From assembly GCA_029260075.1 (NCBI GenBank), contig JAJDDY010000023.1, positions 62,001 through 126,000 of the forward strand: DNA of 64,000 nt, written 5' to 3'. The DNA comes from Phycisphaerae bacterium (lineage in GTDB: Bacteria; Planctomycetota; Phycisphaerae; UBA1845). Made by a program: the position numbers and the translations under genes. The notes below the pieces were generated by a model. The model worked only from the letters and a program-made list of their open reading frames with translations, was not told where the DNA came from and did not search any database. This document shows positions 37,537 through 45,438 of this stretch, in pieces. Each line of letters begins with the position of its first letter. Within the stretch, counting starts at the first letter, position 1.

Positions 37537-39035
37537 TGGCTGAGCCAGGCGCCGAGAGTCAACCCCAGGAAGCCGCCGCGGCTGCAGCCCCGAGCGAGGG
37601 CGGGTTGCTCGATACCGTAGTGGGAATGACTCCACAAACTGAACCGGATCGCGCCAAAGACTTGGTGTCGAATCTGGTCGACGAGGTGATGAAGGGCACG
37701 GTCGCATGGGACAAGAACCTCATGCGCACGATCAACAACGCGATCGATGCGATGGACACGCGTATGTCCAAGCAGCTTGCCGCCATCATGCACCACGACG
37801 ATTTTCAGAAACTTGAGGGCACGTGGCGAGGGTTCAAGTACCTCGTGTACGGATCCGAAACAGGCGACCAACTGAAGATTCGCGTGCTCAACGTATCCAA
37901 GCGCGATCTGCTCAAGGATTTGGAAAAGGCTGCCGAGTTCGACCAGAGTCTTCTGTTCAAGAAACTCTATGAGAATGAATTCGGTTCGCCCGGCGGAGAG
38001 CCATACGGCGCTTTGATCGGCGACTACGAGTTCTCCAACCATCCTGAAGATATCGACATGCTCAGAATGATCTCGGGCGTGTCTGCGGCTGCGTTTTGCC
38101 CATTCGTTTCAGCCGCAGCGCCGGAGATGTTCGGGTTCTCGAGTTTTACCGAGCTATCGAAGCCGCGCGATCTGTCGCGAATCTTCCAAGGTCCGGAGCA
38201 CACGGCGTGGAAATCATTCCGTGAGTCGGAAGACTCACGCTTTGTGACGCTGGCGATGCCACGCGTGCTCTCTCGCCTGCCGTATGGGTCGAACACCAAG
38301 AACATCGACGAGTTCAATTATGAAGAGGTTGAACTTGACTCGAAGGGCAAGGCCCGTGCCGTCGACCATGGCAACTACACGTGGATGAATGCAGCGTTCG
38401 TCTTGGGTACCAAGCTCACGGATTCATTTTCCAAGTACGGATGGTGTACGACGATTCGAGGCGCGGAGGGCGGCGGCAAGGTCGACGATCTGCCGACGCA
38501 CGTGTTCACCAGTGACGACGGCGACGTGGACGCTAAGTGTCCGAGCGAAGTCGGCATCACCGACCGCCGGGAAGCCGAACTGGGCAAGCTCGGGTTTCTG
38601 CCGCTTTCTCATTACAAGAACACAGACTATGCCGTGTTCTTTGGCGGTCAGACGGCGCAGCAGCCCAAGAAGTACGACACGGCTGCCGCCACGGAAAACG
38701 CCGCGCTATCCGCTGGGCTGCCATACATCATGGCCAGCTCGCGTATCGCCCACTATCTAAAGGTCATTGGTCGCGACAAGATCGGTTCCAAGATGGAACG
38801 ATCGGACGTCGAAGACTTCATGAAGCGTTGGCTTTCGGAGTACGTCTGCGCCGACGCCAAGCCTTCACAAGAAATGAAGGCCAAGTATCCACTGGCTGAA
38901 GCAAAGGTTGAAGTTCGCGAAATACCGGGTAAGCCGGGATGCTACGACGCGGTTGCATGGCTGCGCCCGTGGCTATTCTTCGAAGAACTCAACGCGTCTC
39001 TACGATTGGTGGCGAATCTCCCAAAAATAGGATGA
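37536..39035 (+). CDS. tssC: T6SS contractile sheath large subunit TssC (VipB)
   Basis: 499 residues, overlapping tssB by one base. Clear family marks: NNAIDAMDTRMSKQLAAIMH, FQKLEGTWRGFKYLVYG, KLYENEFGSPGGEPYGALIG, DYEF, EDSRFVTLAMPRVLSRLPYG, NAAFVLGTKL, LGFLPLSHYKNTDYAVFFGG and the C-terminal PGKPGCYDAVAWLRPW. It polymerises with TssB as the contracting sheath. The N-terminal residues that ClpV recognises in sheath subunits would lie at the start of this chain. Confidence 0.97.
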   Translation: MAEPGAESQPQEAAAAAAPSEGGLLDTVVGMTPQTEPDRAKDLVSNLVDEVMKGTVAWDKNLMRTINNAIDAMDTRMSKQLAAIMHHDDFQKLEGTWRGFKYLVYGSETGDQLKIRVLNVSKRDLLKDLEKAAEFDQSLLFKKLYENEFGSPGGEPYGALIGDYEFSNHPEDIDMLRMISGVSAAAFCPFVSAAAPEMFGFSSFTELSKPRDLSRIFQGPEHTAWKSFRESEDSRFVTLAMPRVLSRLPYGSNTKNIDEFNYEEVELDSKGKARAVDHGNYTWMNAAFVLGTKLTDSFSKYGWCTTIRGAEGGGKVDDLPTHVFTSDDGDVDAKCPSEVGITDRREAELGKLGFLPLSHYKNTDYAVFFGGQTAQQPKKYDTAAATENAALSAGLPYIMASSRIAHYLKVIGRDKIGSKMERSDVEDFMKRWLSEYVCADAKPSQEMKAKYPLAEAKVEVREIPGKPGCYDAVAWLRPWLFFEELNASLRLVANLPKIG

Positions 39036-39140
39036 TGGACTTCATATCGGCCATGGCGCCACGGAGTGCAATGCGTCCGACCTTTTGTATGTCGCGACGC
39101 GGCGCTCCCGGCGTAGGTGCCGGCTGTGAGGAGTATGGGA

Positions 39141-40865
39141 ATGGCTGCCAGCGATGGCCCCTCGCCGCAACCTGTTCCGCCCTCGCCGGCCCACGGGACC
39201 GGTTCGGGCTCTGTCGATTCGGGAAGCGCCGGGTCGGCGTTGCGGCTCGACGACGATGCCCTTCAGTCCATGCTCGACCGCGACCCTGTCGCGTGGACCC
39301 AGCGGTCGGGGTTTGTCGAGCGGTTTCTCGCTGAGTCGAATTGGCTCAGCGCGCTGATGATTTGGGTGGGCGATCGGCTTCGTCTCGACGCCCACGCGAC
39401 GATCGATCGCCTTGTGCAACTGGTCGATCGCGATATCGCGCTCATCGATGACGCCATCAGCGAGCAGGTCAATGCGATCATCCACCATACGCAGTTTCAG
39501 CGGCTGGAGAGTTCATGGCGCGGCGTTCTTGGTCTCGTCGAAAGAGCGAGCGAAGACAGCGATGAGCGTGTGGTCGTGCGCGTGCTCGACGTCCGGTGGA
39601 AGGAGCTAGCGCGCGACGCGGAGCGTGCCGTCGAGTTCGACCAAAGCGCCCTGTTCGACAAGGTCTATAACGAAGAATATGGCCGGCCCGGTGGCGAGCC
39701 GTTCGGTGTGCTCATCGGCGACTATCAGATTCGCCACAAGCCAAGCGCCGAGCATCCGACAGATGATCTTGAAGTGCTAGCCGCGATCAGCGGCGTAGCG
39801 GCTGCGGCGTTCGCCCCGTTTATCTGCGGAGCGCACCCAGGGCTCCTGGGGTTGGATCACTTTGTTCAACTAGAGCGCCACGGCGACCTCGGGCGGCGGT
39901 TCGCCAGCACCGAGTACATCAAGTGGCGTTCGTTGCGTGATCAGGAAGATTCGAGATATGTCGGACTTACGCTACCCAACACCCTAATGCGTTTGCCGTA
40001 TACGGCGACACATGCGACCGTGGTGCGTCGGCAGTGTCGAACCTGTCGGCAGGACTTGCGCGGCGTTCGCGACGGCCTGTGTCCGAAGTGTCAGCGGCCG
40101 TTCGACGCGGAAATCCGCGACACGCAGCGGACTGAATCGCTCGGGTTTCGCTTTACTGAGGACGTCGAGGGTCCGGACCGGTCGAAGTATCTTTGGGGCA
40201 ACGCCGCGTTCGCATTCGGCGGCGTGCTGATCCGCGCGTTTGTCGACTGCGGCTGGCTTGCGGACATTCGCGGCTTCGACCGAAACGAAGATCGTGGCGG
40301 CGTGGTCACCGGGTTGCCCGTCCATTCGTTCGGTCTGGATGCTCCGGATGTCGCCCCGAAGATGAGCACTGATGTGGTGGTTAGTGATGCGCAGGAAAAC
40401 GAAATCGCCAATCTTGGTTTCGTTCCGCTCTGCCGCTGCCACGACACGGAATTCAGTGTTTTCTACAGCAATGCTTCGCTGCAAAAACCGAAATCCTATG
40501 CGGAAGATGACACGACACGAAACGCTCGAATGTCGGCCATGCTCCAATATACGCTTTGTGTCTCGCGTTTCGCTCACTTTCTGAAGGTTCAGGTGCGCGA
40601 TCGCATCGGCGCCGGTACAACGGCGCAGGAGTTGGGCAATCGCTTGCGTGACTGGATCAACGAATACGTCACGCCGGACAGTTTGGCGGCGGCGGATGTG
40701 AAGGCTCGTTATCCGTTACGAAAGGCGAGCGTCGACGTTCGCGACACGCCCGGAAGACCGGGGACGTATCAATGTCTGATGAAATTGTGTCCGCACTACC
40801 AACTGGACGACGTTCAGGTTACCGTTCGCATGGCCACACAACTTTCGGGTGCGAGCCCGAGGTGA
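39141..40865 (+). CDS. Second TssC-like protein (ImpD type) with inserted zinc ribbon
   Basis: 574 residues from ATG 39141, with AGGAG eight bases upstream (GTG 39117 and ATG 39135 are alternatives). It is a TssC paralogue: FQRLESSWRGVLGLVERASE, KVYNEEYGRPGGEPFGVLIG, EDSRYVGLTLPNTLMRLPY, GNAAFAFGGVLI, NLGFVPLCRCHDTEFSVFY. Compared with the true TssC it has a low-complexity N-terminal tail and an insert of about 45 residues after MRLPY holding CRTC (Cys299, Cys302) and CPKC (Cys314, Cys317), a zinc-ribbon pattern. In the classical imp locus ImpD is a TssC-like protein at this position, between impC and impE, so the paralogue itself is known; the zinc ribbon seems unusual. It could cap or initiate the sheath, but that is inference. 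Confidence 0.85.
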   Translation: MAASDGPSPQPVPPSPAHGTGSGSVDSGSAGSALRLDDDALQSMLDRDPVAWTQRSGFVERFLAESNWLSALMIWVGDRLRLDAHATIDRLVQLVDRDIALIDDAISEQVNAIIHHTQFQRLESSWRGVLGLVERASEDSDERVVVRVLDVRWKELARDAERAVEFDQSALFDKVYNEEYGRPGGEPFGVLIGDYQIRHKPSAEHPTDDLEVLAAISGVAAAAFAPFICGAHPGLLGLDHFVQLERHGDLGRRFASTEYIKWRSLRDQEDSRYVGLTLPNTLMRLPYTATHATVVRRQCRTCRQDLRGVRDGLCPKCQRPFDAEIRDTQRTESLGFRFTEDVEGPDRSKYLWGNAAFAFGGVLIRAFVDCGWLADIRGFDRNEDRGGVVTGLPVHSFGLDAPDVAPKMSTDVVVSDAQENEIANLGFVPLCRCHDTEFSVFYSNASLQKPKSYAEDDTTRNARMSAMLQYTLCVSRFAHFLKVQVRDRIGAGTTAQELGNRLRDWINEYVTPDSLAAADVKARYPLRKASVDVRDTPGRPGTYQCLMKLCPHYQLDDVQVTVRMATQLSGASPR

Positions 40866-40977
40866 TTATTGCGGCGGCGTGGTGCGCGGGGTCGCGTGAA
40901 TCGGTTACGGGTTGGCCGACTTTGGGGCAAGGGTCGCGTCTCGTCAGGTTTCGAAAGGCGTCAATGGATCACCGATT

Positions 40978-41000
40978 GGAAGCCGGTGCCACACTTTTCT
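40978..41000. repeat. Dispersed GGAAGCCGGTGCCACACTT repeat (family R3, copy 2)
   Basis: Identical to 11033-11051 over 19 bases and to 62998-63012 over 15; 40984-41000 also matches 10979-10995 exactly. The rest of the 234-base gap holds only a degenerate copy (CGGTGTCACAGTTTCTTGG near 41040). Confidence 0.65.
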
Positions 41001-41099
41001 TGGCGTACGGATGAGCGTTATGAGTCGCCGGTGCGAAATCGGTGTCACAGTTTCTTGGCTTCATGTTGAGGCGATGCGATAATGACAACGGGAGGAAAC

Positions 41100-41930
41100 A
41101 TGAACCCGCTGGTGCTGTTCAACGAGGGTAAACTGGACGAGGCGCTTAAGGCGGCAGCCGATTCCGTCCGGTCGGATCCGAGCAATTCGGGCGTTCGGGC
41201 TATGTTCGCCGAACTACTTTGTTTCGCGGGCGACCTTGAGCGCGCCGACAAACAGATCGAAGCGGCGGAGCGGATCGATGCCGGCGCGGCGCTTCCCCTG
41301 GTTCAGTTTCGCCAGATCATCCACGCGGAGGCGGCTCGTCTTGACTTCCACGAATCGGGCCGGATGCCGTGCTTTCTGACTGAAGCGTCGCCCGAGATGA
41401 AGATTCGTCTGGAAGCCAGTTTGTTCTTGCGTGAAGGCAAGACCGCAGAAGCGCAATCGAAGCTTGTAGAGGCTGAGGAACTTCGCTCCGCCGTCGGTGG
41501 TGACCTCAATGGCCAGCACTTCGACGACCTGTGCGACGGCGATGACCTGATCGCCTCGGTACTCGAAGTGTTGACCACTGACGGGCGGTATTTTTGGATA
41601 CCGCTTACTACGATTGATTCGATTGCGTTTGAACCGCCGAAACGCCCGCGAGACCTGCTCTTTCGTCAGGCGCTGTTGAGCGTGCGCAGCGGTCCGGAGG
41701 GTGTGGTCTTTGTGCCGACGCTCTACGCCGGATCATCGGCGTCAGAACGATTGGATATCCGGCTTGCCCGTGCGACGGACTGGATTGGTAAAGAAGGTCA
41801 GCCGGTGCGTGGCCTCGGTCAGCGTGTGCTCTTCGCCGGTAGCAAGGAGAAGGCCATCCTCGACATCGAGTCGATCGAAGTGGATTCGGCAAGCGATGAT
41901 GAGGCGGCGCCGCAGGATGGCGATTCGTGA
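41100..41930 (+). CDS. tagJ: T6SS accessory protein TagJ (ImpE)
   Basis: 276 residues from ATG 41100, directly after GGGAGGAA; the frame reaches back to ATG 41082. The N-terminal half is TPR-like (LFNEGKLDEALKAAADSVRS, VRAMFAELLCFAGDLERADK, EASLFLREGKTAEAQSKL). The C-terminal ImpE part includes DDLIASVLEVLTTDGRYFWI, RDLLFRQALLSVRSGPEGVV and FVPTLYAGSS. TagJ binds sheath subunits and helps ClpV engage them. The presence next to tssE fits imp-type T6SS. The stop overlaps the tssE start (GTGA). Confidence 0.9.
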   Translation: MNPLVLFNEGKLDEALKAAADSVRSDPSNSGVRAMFAELLCFAGDLERADKQIEAAERIDAGAALPLVQFRQIIHAEAARLDFHESGRMPCFLTEASPEMKIRLEASLFLREGKTAEAQSKLVEAEELRSAVGGDLNGQHFDDLCDGDDLIASVLEVLTTDGRYFWIPLTTIDSIAFEPPKRPRDLLFRQALLSVRSGPEGVVFVPTLYAGSSASERLDIRLARATDWIGKEGQPVRGLGQRVLFAGSKEKAILDIESIEVDSASDDEAAPQDGDS

Positions 41931-42409
41931 GCGACGTCCGTGGCGATCGCAAGTTTCCCACGTCGATTCTCGACCGCCTGGTTGGCGACAGCGAGGTACG
42001 GTCAACAGGCGGGCGCTCTGCGCAAATCCAAACCCTTCGCCAACTGCGCAATTCGGTGCGCCGCGATCTTCAAGACCTTTTGAATACGCGATGGCGTTGT
42101 ACCTCTTGGCCGCCGAACTTAGAGGAGCTCGAAAACTCGCTCGTGAATTATGGTATCCCGGATTTCACCGGCGCGTCGTTCGACAACCGGTCCAGCCAGA
42201 GAGACTTCCGAAAAATCGTCGAGCACGCGATCCGGCGATTCGAACCACGCCTCGGAAAGGTCAGCGTGACGTTCCATCGCGGCGATGATCCTAATGACCG
42301 GACCTTGCGTTTTCGCATCGACGCGACGTTGCAAGTCGAGGACTCTACGGAAACAGTGATCTACGAAACGTTGCTTGACCCGACAACATCAGCGTTCAAG
42401 GTGGGATGA
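41927..42409 (+). CDS. tssE: T6SS baseplate wedge protein TssE (gp25-like)
   Basis: 160 residues from GTG 41927, overlapping tagJ by four bases. The gp25/GPW domain shows SILDRLVGD, LRQLRNSVRRDLQDLLNTRW, NSLVNYGIPDFTG and the C-terminal strand region VIYETLLDPTT. An extra HRGDDPNDRTLRFRIDATLQ strand pair closes the fold. TssE sits in the baseplate wedge with TssF and TssG and nucleates sheath assembly. Start codon choice is fixed by the overlap and by ILDRL lying at the usual distance. Confidence 0.92.
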   Translation: MSDVRGDRKFPTSILDRLVGDSEVRSTGGRSAQIQTLRQLRNSVRRDLQDLLNTRWRCTSWPPNLEELENSLVNYGIPDFTGASFDNRSSQRDFRKIVEHAIRRFEPRLGKVSVTFHRGDDPNDRTLRFRIDATLQVEDSTETVIYETLLDPTTSAFKVG

Positions 42410-42417
42410 TCGGATAG

Positions 42418-44253
42418 ATGACCGAAGACCTACTTTCGTATTACAATCGAGAATTGCGATATTTCCGCAAGCTCAGCCAAGAATTCTCGCAGGCCAACCC
42501 GACCGAAGCTGCCTACTTGAAGTTGGACGCGCAGACCGGGCAGGACCCCTACGTCGAGCGAATGATCGAGGCGTTCGCCTATATCAACGCTCGAACACGC
42601 AAGAAGCTCGAAGACGACTTCCCGGAAATAACCGAAGCGATGTTGGGCGCGTTGTACCCGCACTACCTCGCGCCCATACCGTCAATGGCCATCGCGCAGT
42701 TTGAGCTCGACCCGGGTCAAGCGGGGATGGTGGCGGGCTATCCGATTCCGCGCGGCGCGGGTTTGGAGTCGGACGTTGACGGCGAAGTATGCAAGTTTCG
42801 CACATGCTACCCGCTGCATCTGTTTCCAGTTAGCGTGAGCAACGCCAGCCTCGGTTCGCTCAAGAACGCCCCAGCAATCGTTCGGTATGACCAACCGGTG
42901 GCGCCGCTCCGTATCAAGCTGACTACGTTTGGTGAGGAAGCGCCGCTGTCGAAGATGTCGATGACCAGCCTTCAGTTTTTTCTTGCGGGTGATCCGGGGC
43001 ACGTCAACGCCCTGTTCGAACTGATTTGTAGCCACGTTGTTGCGGCTACGCTTGAATCGGGGCCGGACGATAAACATCCAGTCTTGTTAGACAAGAGAAG
43101 TCTTCAGCCGATGGGCTATGACGCGGAGCAAGGGTTGTTGCCGTACGATGCGCGTGCCTTCCGTGGATACCGTCTGTTGACCGACTACTTCACGCTTCCG
43201 CAAAAATTTCAGTTCTTTGAAGTGGCGAACTTGAACGAGCAGATCCTTTCGAAACTGGGCACGTCGGTCGATCTTGTACTTTATGTGAAGCAAGTAACCG
43301 ATGAGCTTCAGCGGAACACGGAGGCGGACAACTTTCGAATGGGCTGTACGCCGATCGTGAACCTGTTCGAGCAGCGGGCCGATCCGTTTTCACTCAGTTC
43401 GTTTCAGTCGCAGTATCATCTTGTGCCCGACGTTCGACGTACGGAGACCATGGAGGTCTATTCGATCGACCGCGTGACAGCCACGGGTCGTGACGGACAA
43501 GCGGTCACCGTACATCCGTTCTATTCGGTAAGCCATAACGTGAATCGCGACCAACAGACGGCCTATTGGTATGCCTCGCGGCGCGAAGCCGAGTCCGTCG
43601 GCAATCGTCGCGATAGCGGTACGGAAATGGATATCACGTTCGTAGACCTCGATTTCTCACCGGCCGCCTTGCCGAAAGATTGGACCATCGAGGTGACGAC
43701 AACGTGTTTGAATCGTGACCTCCCCGCGCAGCTTGTGTTTGGTCGGGACCAACCGCGATTGACCATGCTCAAGGGTGGTCCGCTCGCACCGGTCGGTTGC
43801 TTGACGCCGCCTACACCGACGCGCCGTCCGGCGTTGAAGCACGGTGCGTTGTGGCGTCTCGTTTCTCATCTTTCGCTGAACCATCTTTCGCTTGTTGAGG
43901 GCGCGGACGGCGCAGCGGCGCTACGCGAAATCCTCTCGCTCTACGACTTCGTCGGAACACCCGACTTGACCGGCAAGGTCGATGGCATCCTTGACGTCAC
44001 GAGCAGTCGGCAGACGGCGCGCGTGGTGTCCGGCGACATCTGTGGTTTTTGCCGAGGCGTCGAAGTCGCTATCGAGTTCGACGAGGACCGCTTCGCCGAC
44101 AACGGACTGTTCCTGTTTGCTTCAGTGCTTGAGCGGTTTCTTGGTCTCTACTGTTCGATTAACTCATTCTCGCGCCTGGTGGCGAAATCCAAACAACGGG
44201 AAGGCGTGGTGTATCGATGGCCGCCAAGGGCCGCAGACAAGCAACTTCTGTAA
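42418..44253 (+). CDS. tssF: T6SS baseplate protein TssF
   Basis: 611 residues, eight bases after tssE. The N-terminus is diagnostic: LLSYYNRELRYFRKLSQEFS, then KLEDDFPEITEAMLGALYPH YLAPIPSMAI (split here). Later marks are LTDYFTLPQKFQFFEV, GCTPIVNLFEQRADPFSL, the repeated beta strands, and AALREILSLYDFVG in the last third. TssF forms the wedge with TssG and TssE. Its end overlaps the tssG start by 37 bases. Confidence 0.96.
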   Translation: MTEDLLSYYNRELRYFRKLSQEFSQANPTEAAYLKLDAQTGQDPYVERMIEAFAYINARTRKKLEDDFPEITEAMLGALYPHYLAPIPSMAIAQFELDPGQAGMVAGYPIPRGAGLESDVDGEVCKFRTCYPLHLFPVSVSNASLGSLKNAPAIVRYDQPVAPLRIKLTTFGEEAPLSKMSMTSLQFFLAGDPGHVNALFELICSHVVAATLESGPDDKHPVLLDKRSLQPMGYDAEQGLLPYDARAFRGYRLLTDYFTLPQKFQFFEVANLNEQILSKLGTSVDLVLYVKQVTDELQRNTEADNFRMGCTPIVNLFEQRADPFSLSSFQSQYHLVPDVRRTETMEVYSIDRVTATGRDGQAVTVHPFYSVSHNVNRDQQTAYWYASRREAESVGNRRDSGTEMDITFVDLDFSPAALPKDWTIEVTTTCLNRDLPAQLVFGRDQPRLTMLKGGPLAPVGCLTPPTPTRRPALKHGALWRLVSHLSLNHLSLVEGADGAAALREILSLYDFVGTPDLTGKVDGILDVTSSRQTARVVSGDICGFCRGVEVAIEFDEDRFADNGLFLFASVLERFLGLYCSINSFSRLVAKSKQREGVVYRWPPRAADKQLL

Positions 44254-45368
44254 TCGACCAACTGCGCGATGCGCCGTACCGCTTCGAGTTCTTCCAAGCG
44301 GTCCGTCTTCTTCAGCAGTTGTTTGAGGAGCCGGCGGGTTCTGAACAACGAGATGAGCGGCCCCTCGTTGGCCACGACACGCCGCCGATGCGCGAAGCCG
44401 TGCATTTTCGCGCTAACGCTTCGTTTGGTTTTTCGGCCGGCGGTGTGCAGTCGGTGGCGGACCGCAAGAAAAGGCGCGCACGTCGTGGGGACGAATCATC
44501 CCCGGAGCGACCGGTGGATATGCTGGTCAACTTCATGGGTTTGACCGGACCGAGTGGCGTGCTCCCGCAGCATTTCACGTCACTCTTGATTGAACGCCAC
44601 CGCGCCAACGACCCATGTTTGGCGGCGTTTCAAGACCTGTTCAACCACCGCATGATTTCGCTATTCTATAGGGCGTGGGAGAAGTACCGTTTTCCCATGA
44701 CCTACGAGCGGTTGCGGCGGCAGGGCAAGCCGACATCAGACGACCCCTTCGTCATCTGCATGCTCAGTCTGTCTGGGTACGGCATGCCCAACCTGCCGAG
44801 TCGCCTCGCGTTTGACTCCGAAGCGCTTGTCTACTACAGCGGGCATTTCGCGCGGCGCGCGAGAAACGCCGATGCCCTTCAGCATCTCCTAGCCGATCAC
44901 TTTGGCGTTCGCGTACGTATCGATCAGCTAACCGGCGGTTGGTTCGAGCTGTCCGAAGGCGACCGGTCGTACTTGCCGTCGCGACGCAACCCGTTGGGTC
45001 AAAGCGCGAAGCTCGGCGTCAACCTTACCGTCGGATCGCGGGTGGGGCAGGTCGAAAGTGGGTTTCGCGTGACGCTGGGGGCGATGACTTTTGCTCAGTA
45101 CATCCGGTTCCTACCCAACGGCGATGGCTTCCTCGCGTTGTCGCACTTGGTGCGTGGCTATGTCGGTGCAGAGTTTGAGTTCGATGGGCTGTTGAGGCTA
45201 CAGAGAGCGGAAGTTCCCAAGTGTCGGCTGGGCGCCTCGGTGCATGGGCCTCGACTTGGCTGGACAACGTTTCTGCGCTCGGTTGAGGCACCGAGTGACG
45301 TCGACGGGGCTGTGCTTCAGCTAGGTCGATGTTATGATGAGCCCCGCTCGGTGTGGGCGCGCACCTAG
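44217..45368 (+). CDS. tssG: T6SS baseplate protein TssG
   Basis: 383 residues; ATG 44217 lies inside tssF. Family marks are RFEFFQAVRLLQQLFEE, VHFRANASFGFSAGGV, VDMLVNFMGLTGPSGVLPQH, LFNHRMISLFYRAWEKYRF, and in the C-terminal half RIDQLTGGWFELSEGDRSYL and LGVNLTVGSRVG. TssG joins two TssF copies in the wedge. An internal basic stretch (ADRKKRRARRGDE) is inserted relative to compact family members. The gene ends 70 bases before clpV. Confidence 0.95.
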   Translation: MAAKGRRQATSVIDQLRDAPYRFEFFQAVRLLQQLFEEPAGSEQRDERPLVGHDTPPMREAVHFRANASFGFSAGGVQSVADRKKRRARRGDESSPERPVDMLVNFMGLTGPSGVLPQHFTSLLIERHRANDPCLAAFQDLFNHRMISLFYRAWEKYRFPMTYERLRRQGKPTSDDPFVICMLSLSGYGMPNLPSRLAFDSEALVYYSGHFARRARNADALQHLLADHFGVRVRIDQLTGGWFELSEGDRSYLPSRRNPLGQSAKLGVNLTVGSRVGQVESGFRVTLGAMTFAQYIRFLPNGDGFLALSHLVRGYVGAEFEFDGLLRLQRAEVPKCRLGASVHGPRLGWTTFLRSVEAPSDVDGAVLQLGRCYDEPRSVWART

Positions 45369-45438
45369 TGTTGCGCGCGCGGCGCGGCGTTACACTGTCG
45401 ATATTGATCAACGAACAACACCATGAAGAGGGCGTATT

